From: [Mycobacterium] stephanolepidis
GTDB taxonomy: Bacteria > Actinomycetota > Actinomycetes > Mycobacteriales > Mycobacteriaceae
NCBI RefSeq assembly: GCF_002356335.1
Contig: NZ_AP018165.1
Location: 992,001 to 1,056,000 of the forward strand
Length of the DNA: 64,000 nucleotides
Direction: 5' to 3'
In this document: positions 8,802-16,500 of the stretch, in pieces
How the letters are laid out: each line of letters starts with the position of its first letter
Position numbering within the stretch: the first letter of the stretch is position 1
The notes under the pieces: model-generated
What the model saw: the letters and a program-made list of their open reading frames with translations, nothing else
The model's database searches: none
Told to the model about the DNA's origin: nothing
Position numbers and translations under genes: made by a program

Positions 8802-9292
8802 GGGTGCGCTCCTGTTTCGGTAGGCCAATTGGTGAAGATCTCGGTGTAGTCGTGGCTCATCAGTTCGATGACTGTGCCCCATGGGTCGGTGAGGTAGGAC
8901 ATGGTCCATGGTCGGCCTGCCAGGACGGGGCGTGGCGGGGTAATGACCTGTCCGCCGGCCGCGGAGACGGCGTGCGTCAGCTTGTCCACGTCGGGAACCG
9001 TGAGGCACAGATGCCAGGTGCCGCGCCGGGTGTATTCGACGGCCACGTCAGATGGTGGATCCGTGACGGGATCGATGAATTCGAACAGTTCGATCCCCAC
9101 CCCGTTTCTTGTCTGCAGACCGGCCATGCGCGCCTGGCCGAATCGACTGTCCAGCCCCGGTGGGAGCTCTCCGGCCGGTCCGGGTTCGAGTGTGTGTGGA
9201 CCCATGATGCACTCGAATCCGAACACCTTGCGATACCAGTCGATTCCCGCTGCGATATCGGGAACGGTGATCCCGACGTGGTTGACGGACAT
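8798..9292 (-). CDS. VOC-superfamily (glyoxalase/dioxygenase fold) protein
   Basis: A 164-residue vicinal-oxygen-chelate protein made of two beta-alpha-beta-beta-beta modules. The first starts VNHVGITVPDI, giving a metal-ligand His, and the second HLCLTVPDV gives another; the terminal DPWGTVIEL gives the metal-binding Glu. This suggests a metal-dependent lyase, isomerase or dioxygenase. ATG 9292 follows GGAGAG. It is the first gene of a two-gene operon with a dehydrogenase, and its promoter region holds two copies of a 19-bp dyad shared with the divergent CGNR gene. Confidence 0.78.
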   Translation of the reverse strand: MSVNHVGITVPDIAAGIDWYRKVFGFECIMGPHTLEPGPAGELPPGLDSRFGQARMAGLQTRNGVGIELFEFIDPVTDPPSDVAVEYTRRGTWHLCLTVPDVDKLTHAVSAAGGQVITPPRPVLAGRPWTMSYLTDPWGTVIELMSHDYTEIFTNWPTETGAHP

Positions 9293-9304
9293 CTCTCCTC
9301 CAAT

Positions 9305-9323
9305 GAACCGGTTTAGACGGTTC
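9305..9323. promoter_or_regulatory. Operator copy 1 (GAACC-N9-GGTTC dyad)
   Basis: GAACCGGTTTAGACGGTTC lies 12 bp upstream of the VOC start. It is an inverted repeat (GAACC/GGTTC) and is repeated almost exactly 47 bp away at 9352-9370. A site this close to a start is suited to repression. Confidence 0.65.
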
Positions 9324-9351
9324 AACCGTAGGGCATCATCGATGCGTTGTC

Positions 9352-9370
9352 GAACCGGTTAGTGTGGTTC
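9352..9370. promoter_or_regulatory. Operator copy 2 (GAACC-N9-GGTTC dyad)
   Basis: GAACCGGTTAGTGTGGTTC shares the first nine bases and the last five with copy 1. It ends two bases before the preferred ATG of the CGNR gene, so a bound protein would block that promoter. Such a position fits autoregulation and implies a leaderless or nearly leaderless transcript. Confidence 0.65.
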
Positions 9371-9372
9371 AC

Positions 9373-9924
9373 ATGGCAGAGGATCCTCGCGCGGCGTTCC
9401 GGCTGGACAACGCGGTGCTGGCGTTCCGCTTCACCGCGACGGTTTTCGACCGCGCCGGGGCGGCAAGCGAGCGGCTCACCGACCCGGGGCGGTTGGGGCT
9501 GTGGTTACAGGCCAACGGATTGAGGTTCTCGGACGCGTCGTTGACCGAAGCCGATCTGGCCGCCGCCACGGAGCTGCGCGAGAGCATCCACCGTGCGGGT
9601 GCGCAGGTCGCGGGCGGCGGCAGGATCGCACCGGACGCGATCCGGACGTTGAATGCCTTCTCCCGAAATGGAAATGCACACCGGCTGTTGGAGAACGGCG
9701 AGGCAACCTGGCGGGGCGAGTGTGTCGCGGACGCACTGTCGATCATCGCCGCCGATGCCATTGAGACACTGGGTGGGCCCGATCGCGATCGGGTGAAGGC
9801 TTGCTCGGATGAGCAGTGCCATGGCCTCTACCTCGACACCAGCCGCGCCGACAACCGGCGCTGGTGCAACATGAACACCTGCGGAAACCGCGCCAAAAAG
9901 GCTGCCATGAGCCGCCGGGGTTAG
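9373..9924 (+). CDS. CGNR zinc-finger (ABATE-domain) regulator
   Basis: A 183-residue protein with the stress-response ABATE domain at the N-terminus and the CGNR zinc finger at the C-terminus: [12 protein letters not shown], then [16 protein letters not shown]. The family is thought to be transcriptional regulators. ATG 9373 is preferred over GTG 9364, which would lie inside the operator. No Shine-Dalgarno is seen, so leaderless translation is likely. It diverges from the VOC/dehydrogenase pair and is the natural candidate to bind both 19-bp dyads. Its stop overlaps the convergent CobW gene. Confidence 0.82.
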   Translation: MAEDPRAAFRLDNAVLAFRFTATVFDRAGAASERLTDPGRLGLWLQANGLRFSDASLTEADLAAATELRESIHRAGAQVAGGGRIAPDAIRTLNAFSRNGNAHRLLENGEATWRGECVADALSIIAADAIETLGGPDRDRVKACSDEQCHGLYLDTSRADNRRWCNMNTCGNRAKKAAMSRRG

Positions 9925-11057
9925 TGGGCGTGCATGACACCCCAGGTCGGCAGGGGATCGGGGAAGCTGTGCCACGTCTCGGGGCCGCCGGCGAGCTCAT
10001 CGTCGGTGAGCACCGCGGATTCCAAGAGATGCTGCACACGCGGCCGGTCCAGCCGCACACCGATGAAGACAATCTCCTGCCCCGGCGTGACTTCGGTGTT
10101 GCCCCAGAATTGGGCGGGTTCGATCGTCAGGTTCGGTCCCGCCTGCGACCAGATCGCGGCGATGTCCGGGCGGCTGGCGATCCAGCAGAATCCCTTGCTG
10201 CGCAACAGTCCTTGCAGCGCTTCCAGTGCTGCGTTGAGGCGTTGGGGATGAAACGGCCGGTCCGAGCGGAACGTCATGCTGCTGATGCCGTATTCCTCGG
10301 TTTCGGGTGTGTGCCCGTCGGCGATCTCCTCGTCCCAGCCCGGTGTCTGGGCGGCCAGCTCGGGGTCGAACAATCCCGTCTGTAGCACGAGATCGAGGTC
10401 GACGGAGCCGCCGGTGGAGCGCACGATCGTCGCTGTGGGATTGAGGCGGCGCAGCAGGGTTTCCACCATTCCCAGGGTCCGTTCGTTCACCAGGTCCACC
10501 TTGTTGAGGATCAGAACGTCGGCGAACTCCACCTGATCGGTGAGTAGGTCGGCGATGGACCGCGCGTCCCCGTCGGCGGCGGCCATATCGCGGTCGGCCA
10601 GGGCCTCGCCACGTGCCAGCTCGGGCAGGAAGGTGGAAGCATCGACAACCGTCACCATGGTGTCGAGCTTGGCGACCTGCCCGAGACTGGTTCCGTCCTC
10701 GAATTCCCAGGTGAACGAGGCGGCCACCGGCATGGGTTCGGAGATGCCCGTCGATTCGATGACGAGCTGGTCGAATCGGTTCTGTCGGGCCAGGTTTCCG
10801 ACGGCTTCGATCAGATCCTCACGCAGCGTGCAGCAGATGCAGCCGTTGGTGAGTTCGACGAGCCGCTCCTCGGTGCGGTCCAGATGTCCGGTGCCCGCAA
10901 CGAGGGCGGCGTCGATGTTCACCTCGCTCATATCGTTGACGATCACCGCGACGCGGCGTCCCTCGGTGTTGGCAAGGATGTGGTTGAGCAGGGTGGTTTT
11001 TCCGGCTCCGAGAAATCCGGAGAGCACGGTTACGGGTAAGAGCTGGGCTGTAGTCAC
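9921..11057 (-). CDS. CobW/COG0523-family GTP-dependent metallochaperone, Zur-controlled
   Basis: A 378-residue G3E GTPase. The P-loop GFLGAGKT is at residues 14-21, the metal-binding CxCC motif occurs in [11 protein letters not shown] near residue 75, and NKVD supplies guanine recognition. The C-terminal CobW domain follows from about residue 250. Family members deliver zinc to client proteins under zinc starvation. A Zur-like palindrome abuts the start codon on the upstream side, which supports zinc rather than cobalt as the metal. The start codon lies so close to the operator that the message is probably leaderless. Confidence 0.88.
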   Translation of the reverse strand: MTTAQLLPVTVLSGFLGAGKTTLLNHILANTEGRRVAVIVNDMSEVNIDAALVAGTGHLDRTEERLVELTNGCICCTLREDLIEAVGNLARQNRFDQLVIESTGISEPMPVAASFTWEFEDGTSLGQVAKLDTMVTVVDASTFLPELARGEALADRDMAAADGDARSIADLLTDQVEFADVLILNKVDLVNERTLGMVETLLRRLNPTATIVRSTGGSVDLDLVLQTGLFDPELAAQTPGWDEEIADGHTPETEEYGISSMTFRSDRPFHPQRLNAALEALQGLLRSKGFCWIASRPDIAAIWSQAGPNLTIEPAQFWGNTEVTPGQEIVFIGVRLDRPRVQHLLESAVLTDDELAGGPETWHSFPDPLPTWGVMHAH

Positions 11058-11058
11058 A

Positions 11059-11079
11059 TGATAATGATAACCATTATCA
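11059..11079. promoter_or_regulatory. Zur-box-like palindrome
   Basis: Perfect 8-bp arms TGATAATG (11059-11066) and CATTATCA (11072-11079) flank ATAAC. This resembles zinc-uptake-regulator boxes (TGATAATGATAATCATTATCA type). It fills the gap between the stop of the DHDPS-like gene at 11080 and the start of the CobW-type gene at 11057. Confidence 0.75.
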
Positions 11080-11967
11080 TTAAGGGGTGGACGCCAGGAT
11101 GCCCTTCAACGTCTCGCGACCCTCGGAATCCAGCGGGAGCAGCGGGCGTCTCGGATCACCGACGGCGCGCCCCTGCAGTTCCAGTCCGGCTTTGACGGTT
11201 GTCGGCAACCCGCCCGCGACGATGAACTGCAGCAGCGGCTTGAGTCCCTTATAGATCGATGCGGCATCCTCATGGTGCCCGGCACGCACCGCCTCGTAGA
11301 GATCCAGACACGGCTGCGGCGCCAAACACGGTGCCGCGGTGCACCATCCGGACGCGCCCGCGTTGAGTGCATCGAGCACCAGTGGGTTGCTGCCGTTGTA
11401 GAAGGGCAGCTGTCCATCGCTGAGGCGTTGGATGCCGAGCATCCGGTTCAGGTCTCCTGTCGACTCCTTGACCATGGTGAAGTTGTCGATATCGCGGAAC
11501 ATCGAGACCAAGAGCTCGGGCTTCATATCCACGCCGCTGGTGGCGGGGTTGTTGTAGGCCATCACCGGAATGTCAATGGCCGCCGCCACCGAGGCGTAGT
11601 GCTGTGCGATCTCGCGGTCGCTCAGCTTCCAGTACGAGACCGGTAGCACCATCACCGCATCGGCCCCGGCCTGCTGGGCGTGCCGGGCCCGCCGAATGGT
11701 GTTGGCGGTGGTCAGATCCGAGGCCCCGACAATGACGGGCACCCTCTTGTTGACGGCCGCGACGGTGGTGTCGACCACGGCGTCGAATTCGCGCTCCTCG
11801 AGATAGGCGGATTCGCCGGTGCTGCCCAATGGCGCGATGGCGTGAACCCCGTCCTCGACGAGCCGGGACACCAGTTCGGCGAGCCGATCGGTGTCCACGG
11901 TGTCATCGGGAAAGAAGGGGGTGACGGGGTAGGCGATGATTCCGTGAAACAGTGGCGTGGATGTCAT
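11080..11967 (-). CDS. Dihydrodipicolinate synthase / N-acetylneuraminate lyase family protein
   Basis: A 295-residue class I aldolase barrel. GSTGE near residue 47 binds the keto-acid carboxylate, and MVKEST holds the Schiff-base lysine near residue 165. True DapA has specific aspartate-semialdehyde contacts that I cannot confirm, and the neighbours are not lysine genes, so a catabolic keto-acid aldolase or dehydratase is more likely. Its ATG overlaps the stop of the upstream class II aldolase gene in ATGA (11964-11967), implying one operon, probably under the XRE-cupin regulator at 12885. Confidence 0.78.
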   Translation of the reverse strand: MTSTPLFHGIIAYPVTPFFPDDTVDTDRLAELVSRLVEDGVHAIAPLGSTGESAYLEEREFDAVVDTTVAAVNKRVPVIVGASDLTTANTIRRARHAQQAGADAVMVLPVSYWKLSDREIAQHYASVAAAIDIPVMAYNNPATSGVDMKPELLVSMFRDIDNFTMVKESTGDLNRMLGIQRLSDGQLPFYNGSNPLVLDALNAGASGWCTAAPCLAPQPCLDLYEAVRAGHHEDAASIYKGLKPLLQFIVAGGLPTTVKAGLELQGRAVGDPRRPLLPLDSEGRETLKGILASTP

Positions 11968-12755
11968 GCGGTCTTCCTCAGGGTCGCAGGGTGATTGGCG
12001 AGTGCGGTGCGGGCGTAGTAGGCGAAGTTGGCAATGCTGCGCCGGGGGGTGAGCGTCCAGTCGTGGGCCTCGCGGGCCAGCCGGTCGGGTAGAGGGGCGA
12101 TGGTTCCCGCTGCCATGGCGGCGAGTTGCAGCTTGGCGCCCCTCTCGATCAGCACCGCCAGCGAGCAGGATTCTTCGACGGAGGCGCCGGCGACGACATG
12201 GCCGTGGTGGGCGAGCAGTATCGCCTTCTTGTCTCCCAGTGCGGCCGAGATGATCTCGCCCTCTTCGTTTCCGACGGGCACACCCGGCCAGTCGGGCAGG
12301 AAGGCGCAGTCGTCATACAGTGGGGCGATATCCATCTGCGACACCACGAGCGGCGTCTCCAGCATGGACAGCGCCGCGACGTGGAACGGGTGGGTGTGCA
12401 CGATGCACTGCACGTCGGGGCGGGCCCGGTAGATCCAGCTATGGAAGCGGTTGGCGGGGTTGGCCATTCCGGATCCCTCGAGAACGTTGAGGTCTTCGTC
12501 AACCAGTAGCAGGTTCTCCTCGGTGATCTCGTCGAATCCGAGTCCGAGTCGTTGGGTGTAGAAGGTGCCGGGTTCCTCGGCGCGCGCGGTGATCTGTCCG
12601 GCGAGGCCAGAATCATGTCCGCGGTCGAACAGTGCGCGGCAGGTGAGTGCGACCTTCTGTCGTGTGGTCCATTCCGAGTCGGAGAAGTGCGTCTCCATGC
12701 TGCGCTCGGCTCGATTCATCAGAGCTGATTTGGTGTCCTGAAGTGTGGTGGCCAT
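11964..12755 (-). CDS. Class II aldolase/adducin family protein
   Basis: A 263-residue zinc aldolase or decarboxylase fold (fuculose/ribulose-phosphate aldolase type). The metal site is visible as HTHPFHVAAL and LLAHHGHVVAG. ATG 12755 is chosen because AAAGGAGC lies just upstream; the reading frame continues further but without a better start. It overlaps the next gene by 4 bp. With the DHDPS-family partner it may split or rearrange a small sugar or hydroxy-keto acid; the substrate is unknown. A long palindrome lies 40 bp upstream of the start. Confidence 0.8.
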   Translation of the reverse strand: MATTLQDTKSALMNRAERSMETHFSDSEWTTRQKVALTCRALFDRGHDSGLAGQITARAEEPGTFYTQRLGLGFDEITEENLLLVDEDLNVLEGSGMANPANRFHSWIYRARPDVQCIVHTHPFHVAALSMLETPLVVSQMDIAPLYDDCAFLPDWPGVPVGNEEGEIISAALGDKKAILLAHHGHVVAGASVEESCSLAVLIERGAKLQLAAMAAGTIAPLPDRLAREAHDWTLTPRRSIANFAYYARTALANHPATLRKTA

Positions 12756-12795
12756 TTTCCGTGCTCCTTTCTGATCTCGGGCTGTTCGATCACCA

Positions 12796-12820
12796 CCATA
12801 TGACACAAAGTGTCATATGG
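12796..12820. promoter_or_regulatory. 25-bp perfect palindrome, probable XRE-cupin operator
   Basis: Arms CCATATGACAC (12796-12806) and GTGTCATATGG (12810-12820) are perfect around AAA. The site lies between the aldolase operon and the divergent XRE-cupin gene. A partial copy, GTGTCACAC, occurs at 12869-12877 just before the regulator's ATG. Confidence 0.7.
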
Positions 12821-12884
12821 TCAACAGTGTTGTATCAGGTTTGTCATCGGTGGCTGATAGGAACCTTCGTGTCACACTGACCCC

Positions 12885-13394
12885 ATGACATCGCTGGTTC
12901 GTGCGCTGCGCCGGGAACGCGGCCTGACCTTGGAAGAGCTGGGCAACCGCACCGGCCTGACCAAGAGCTACCTATCGAAGGTCGAGCGAGAACACAGCAC
13001 GCCATCGGTATCCGTGGCGATACGCATTGCTCAGGCGCTTGAGGTCGACGTCAGTCGGCTGTTCACCAATGACGCCCATGAGTCCCGGGTGGTGGTGGAC
13101 CGCGGCGCCGATGAATGGGATGACAGCAAGTTCCACGCGCTGAGCACCGAGATGCTCGGCAAGATCATGACACCGTTCCTGGCCAGCCCCTCCACGGAGT
13201 TCGCCGAACACAGGTCTTCCCACGAGGGCCAGGAGTTCGTGTTCGTGCACCGCGGGTCGATCGAGTTGCAATGCGAGGACGTCAGCTATGTCCTCGACGA
13301 AGGGGACAGCGCCTACCTTGACGCCACCCGTACCCACCGGATTCGCCGCGTATCCAAGACGCAGGCGTTGGTGGTCATCGTCGCCGCAACCTAG
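12885..13394 (+). CDS. XRE-family transcriptional regulator with C-terminal cupin domain
   Basis: A 169-residue regulator: helix-turn-helix in residues 1-60 ([20 protein letters not shown], then SYLSKVER) and a cupin sensor in 90-165 ([32 protein letters not shown]). This architecture senses a small molecule in the cupin barrel. It faces the aldolase/DHDPS-like operon across a perfect palindrome and is the likely repressor. No Shine-Dalgarno precedes the ATG, so the message is probably leaderless. Its TAG stop overlaps the pgi stop in CTAG. Confidence 0.86.
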   Translation: MTSLVRALRRERGLTLEELGNRTGLTKSYLSKVEREHSTPSVSVAIRIAQALEVDVSRLFTNDAHESRVVVDRGADEWDDSKFHALSTEMLGKIMTPFLASPSTEFAEHRSSHEGQEFVFVHRGSIELQCEDVSYVLDEGDSAYLDATRTHRIRRVSKTQALVVIVAAT

Positions 13395-15028
13395 CGCGTG
13401 CGGCCCCGCGCCTCACGGTAGTAACGCACCAGCGCGTCGGTGGAGCTGTCGGTCTGCTGTGCCGGGGACGCGTCGTCGGTGATGACCGGTAGCAGGGCGA
13501 TGGCCTGCTTCTTGCCCAGCTCCACCCCCCACTGGTCGAAGGAGTCGATACCCCAGACCGTGCCCGCGGTGAACACCTCGTGCTCGTAGAGCGCGATCAG
13601 CTGTCCTACCGTCGAGGGGGTCAGTTTGTTGGCGAGAATGGTGGTGCTGGGACGGTTTCCGGGCATCACCTTGTGCGGTACGACATTCGGCGCGGTGCCT
13701 TCGGCGGCGATCTCCTCGGCGGTCTTGCCGAAGGCCAGTACCTGCGTCTGTGCGAAGAAGTTGCTCATCAGCAGGTCGTGCATGCTGCCCGTGCCGTCGG
13801 CGGTGGGCAGATCGTCGGTGGGCTCGCTGAAGCCGATGAAGTCGGCCGGAATCAACCGGGTGCCCTGATGCAGCAGTTGATAGAAGGCGTGTTGACCGTT
13901 GGTTCCGGGCTCGCCCCAATAGATGTCGCCGGTGTCCACGGTCACGGGCGCGCCATCGGCCTTCACCGACTTGCCATTGGATTCCATGGTCAGCTGCTGC
14001 AGGTACGCCGCGAAGCGTGCCAGGTCGTTCGAGTAGGGAAGCACCCCACGTGACTGTGCGCCAAAGAAATTCGAGTACCACAGACCGATGAGGCCCAGCA
14101 GCGCCGGCGCATTCTCCGCCAGGGGCGCGGTGCGGAAGTGCTCGTCGACGGTGTGGAACCCGGCCAGGAATTCACCGAATGCCTCACGTCCGATCACCGC
14201 CATGACGGAGAGACCGATCGCCGAGTCCACCGAATAACGACCGCCGACCCAGTCCCAGAAGCCGAACATGTTCGCGGTGTCGATTCCGAACTCCGACACC
14301 AGCTTCGCATTGGTGGAGACGGCCACGAAGTGCTTGGAGACGGCATCCTCACCGAGTGCGTCCACGAGCCAACGCCGTGCCGCCGTCGCGTTGGTGAGTG
14401 TCTCCAGTGTCGAGAATGTTTTCGAGGCGACGATGAACAGCGTTGTCGCCGGGTCCAGGTCGGCGAGTGTGGCCACCAGATCCGCAGGGTCCACATTGGA
14501 GACGAAGTGTGCCGAGATTCCGGCATCGGCATAGTGACGCAGTGCCTGGTAGACCATCACCGGCCCCAGGTCCGACCCGCCGATCCCGATGTTGACGACG
14601 GCGGTGATGCGCTGCCCGGTGGCGCCGGCCCATTCGCCGCTGCGTACCCGGTCGGTGAAGTCGCCCATGGCATCGAGCACCTGGTGCACATCGGCGACAA
14701 CGTCCTGTCCGTCGACCACCAGCTGCGCGTCGCGGGGCAGGCGCAGCGCCGTGTGCAGGACAGCGCGGTCCTCGGAAGTGTTGATATGCGCACCGGCGAA
14801 CATCGCATCGCGGCGTCCCTCGAGGTCGGCCGCTTTGGCCAAATCGACTAACAGCGACAGGGTTTCGCGAGTCAGGCGGTGCTTGCTGTAATCGATGTAC
14901 AGGTCACCGACCGTCACGGTCAGGTCGCTTCCCCGGGTCGGGTCGTCGGCGAAGAACTCTCGAAGGTGAGTGGAGGCGATCTGCTTGTGATGAGTTTCCA
15001 GTGCCTGCCACGCCGCTGCGAGTGTCAT
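13391..15028 (-). CDS. pgi: Glucose-6-phosphate isomerase
   Basis: Interconverts glucose 6-phosphate and fructose 6-phosphate in the cytoplasm. The 545-residue length is typical of the large dimeric bacterial form. The family signatures [15 protein letters not shown] (near residue 150), the segment with GGRYS, and [16 protein letters not shown] are present, and the catalytic glutamate lies in the family's central region. Its position before the chorismate mutase and uvrD1 genes is the same as in M. tuberculosis. Confidence 0.96.
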   Translation of the reverse strand: MTLAAAWQALETHHKQIASTHLREFFADDPTRGSDLTVTVGDLYIDYSKHRLTRETLSLLVDLAKAADLEGRRDAMFAGAHINTSEDRAVLHTALRLPRDAQLVVDGQDVVADVHQVLDAMGDFTDRVRSGEWAGATGQRITAVVNIGIGGSDLGPVMVYQALRHYADAGISAHFVSNVDPADLVATLADLDPATTLFIVASKTFSTLETLTNATAARRWLVDALGEDAVSKHFVAVSTNAKLVSEFGIDTANMFGFWDWVGGRYSVDSAIGLSVMAVIGREAFGEFLAGFHTVDEHFRTAPLAENAPALLGLIGLWYSNFFGAQSRGVLPYSNDLARFAAYLQQLTMESNGKSVKADGAPVTVDTGDIYWGEPGTNGQHAFYQLLHQGTRLIPADFIGFSEPTDDLPTADGTGSMHDLLMSNFFAQTQVLAFGKTAEEIAAEGTAPNVVPHKVMPGNRPSTTILANKLTPSTVGQLIALYEHEVFTAGTVWGIDSFDQWGVELGKKQAIALLPVITDDASPAQQTDSSTDALVRYYREARGRTR

Positions 15029-15070
15029 GCGACCGAGCCTAGTAGTGGGGCTCGGACGGCGCAGGGCTGC

Positions 15071-15904
15071 CTACTGGTTGGCGCAGGTCACCCATCGACT
15101 GCTGATCCGGGCGAACCCCGCGATACCGGTCTTGGTCTCGGTCTTCCCGTCGGCCGACGCGGTGATCGTCACCCGCGAGGAGGCGGTATCGCCGTTGACG
15201 ACCGTCTTTTCCACCTTGTCCACGTTGATCTTCAGATCATCGGGCTGGCCTTGGAGGTCCTCGTCGGTGATCTTCACGCAGGACAGCGCGTTGAGCACAT
15301 CGAGATCCTTGGCACCCAGCGCGGCATAGAACGCCTTGAGCACGTTCGTCAGCTCACGCTCCTCCTCCTTGGTGCCTTCGCGCGGCACCGACGACGTGGT
15401 GGGGCCCGGCACCGAGATGCTGGTGGTGGCCGTGCTCGTCGTCGCGGTAGCCGTGGTCGTCGTGGCAGAGGTTGAGGCTGCGCCGCTGGTCGACGTGCTG
15501 GCGGAACTGGTGGTGACGCTGCTCGTGCGGGTCCGCGACTTCGTCGTGGTCGTCGTCGTGCTGGTGCTGGGCGCCGCCGGGTTCACCAGAGGGACACCGA
15601 GCTTGACGGTCGGTCGAGACTGGGGCGTGTCCTCGATGGTCCGGTTGTTCTCGACCCAGAGGCCCGCTGCAACCGCCGTCACCGCGGCAAGGCAGACCGC
15701 CAGTACCCCGATGACAATCTTGGTGGCATGCCTGGCGACGAACCGGCGCGTGGGCGTTGGCTCAGCGGCCACGGCCGCCTCCAGCTCATAGTCCACCGGC
15801 TCATTGGGGGCATCCCCGGTCGTGCCGTCCTCAGGGGTGGGTTTATCCGCGGCGACATCGTCCGCGGCATCGGGCTTGTCCGCACCCTTGTCTTGGTCGC
15901 TCAA
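15071..15904 (-). CDS. Membrane-anchored mycobacterial protein with Thr/Ser-rich stalk
   Basis: A 277-residue protein with an acidic cytoplasmic N-terminus (1-60), one membrane helix (about 66-87), a long Thr/Ser-rich stalk (about 110-180) likely exposed in the periplasm, and a C-terminal domain of about 90 residues (EERELTNVLKAFYAALGAKD onward) that resembles NTF2/DUF4878-type mycobacterial domains. It includes two cysteines that could form a disulfide. The stalk is a candidate for O-mannosylation. Function unknown. It lies between pgi and chorismate mutase on the same strand. Confidence 0.65.
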   Translation of the reverse strand: MSDQDKGADKPDAADDVAADKPTPEDGTTGDAPNEPVDYELEAAVAAEPTPTRRFVARHATKIVIGVLAVCLAAVTAVAAGLWVENNRTIEDTPQSRPTVKLGVPLVNPAAPSTSTTTTTTKSRTRTSSVTTSSASTSTSGAASTSATTTTATATTSTATTSISVPGPTTSSVPREGTKEEERELTNVLKAFYAALGAKDLDVLNALSCVKITDEDLQGQPDDLKINVDKVEKTVVNGDTASSRVTITASADGKTETKTGIAGFARISSRWVTCANQ

Positions 15905-15947
15905 CGGATCCCTCCCTCATCGCCGATCCCCGCCGGGATGCGCCGGA

Positions 15948-16238
15948 TCAGTGTCCCAATCTGCCGCGGCCCAGGCGCAGCAGCAGCATGGCCAGGGTAT
16001 GGCCTTCCTGGCCCAGTTCGCTGAAGCGCTCGAGAACCTTCATTTCGCGGCTGTGCACAAGGCGCGGGCCACCCGAGGCCATCCGGGCCTTGCCGATTTC
16101 GCGGGAGACCTCGGTGCGGCGCTTGATCGCGGCGAGGATCTCCGCGTCGAGCCGGTCGATCTCCTTGCGCAGCTCATCGATGTCCGGTGCGGGCTCGGCA
16201 GCGTTGTTGGCGGCGTTCTCGGTCATTTGAGTAGTCAT
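15948..16238 (-). CDS. Chorismate mutase, AroQ-delta intracellular type
   Basis: Converts chorismate to prephenate, the first step toward Phe and Tyr. The 96-residue length and motif IDELRKEIDRLDAEILAAIK fit the short AroQ-delta class (Rv0948c type), which is weak alone and activated by binding DAHP synthase. The C-terminal RLGRGRLGH corresponds to the segment that contacts that partner. Upstream lie a short aromatic-rich leader peptide and two hairpins, suggesting attenuation control. The start could also be the second ATG at 16226. Confidence 0.9.
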   Translation of the reverse strand: MTTQMTENAANNAAEPAPDIDELRKEIDRLDAEILAAIKRRTEVSREIGKARMASGGPRLVHSREMKVLERFSELGQEGHTLAMLLLRLGRGRLGH

Positions 16239-16308
16239 TCTGTCTCACACTTTCTCTTGGAGCGGTTCGATCCGCAATGCCGCCCCGGAATCCGGCCTCA
16301 CAAGAGAG

Positions 16309-16342
16309 GAGCCCCGTAGTCCGGTAGCGGACTGCGGGGCTC
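16309..16342 (-). terminator. Hairpin between leader peptide and chorismate mutase, probable attenuator terminator
   Basis: Fifteen-base arms (16309-16323 and 16328-16342) pair with a single mismatch around a four-base loop. In the minus-strand message the hairpin begins about 10 nt after the leader peptide stop and 70 nt before chorismate mutase. CUCUCUU follows it, a weak U-rich tail. Its first arm contains AGTCCG, which can alternatively pair with CGGACT in the hairpin at 16361-16381. Confidence 0.65.
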
Positions 16343-16351
16343 GTGAATCGG

Positions 16352-16432
16352 CTAGACCACGGGCACCGGAGTCCGGTACCCGTAAAAAAATCGCTCGTGG
16401 TGGTCAAGCACATCAAAGAGTGTAGCTGACAT
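16352..16432 (-). CDS. Aromatic leader peptide for chorismate mutase attenuation
   Basis: A 26-codon reading frame upstream of chorismate mutase on the same strand. Codons 15-19 read Phe-Phe-Tyr-Gly-Tyr, so four of five consecutive codons are for the end products of the pathway. The peptide is MSATLFDVLDHHERFFYG... and ends at a TAG about 10 nt before a strong hairpin. This is the layout of ribosome-mediated attenuation: low charged tRNA-Phe or tRNA-Tyr stalls the ribosome and changes RNA folding. It is too short for most gene callers. No clear Shine-Dalgarno is seen. Expression is inferred. Confidence 0.7.
   Translation of the reverse strand: MSATLFDVLDHHERFFYGYRTPVPVV
16361..16381 (-). promoter_or_regulatory. 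First hairpin of the chorismate mutase leader
   Basis: On the minus strand GGGTACCGG and CCGGTGCCC pair (one U-G wobble) around ACT. It overlaps the codons just after the FFYGY run, so a translating ribosome would open it. Its CCGGACT can instead pair with AGTCCG of the downstream hairpin, giving mutually exclusive structures. Confidence 0.5.
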
Positions 16433-16500
16433 GCGATGAACGCCGATGCGAAGAGCGTCAGGCCAAGATTGTCCCTCGTCAGCGGTAAGTTAGATCGGTC

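Noticed and set aside
16174..16413. Longer minus-strand frame starting MCLTTTSDFF upstream of chorismate mutase
   Set aside because: It runs through both hairpins and into the mutase in another frame. The 26-codon frame with FFYGY and a stop before the hairpin fits an attenuator far better.
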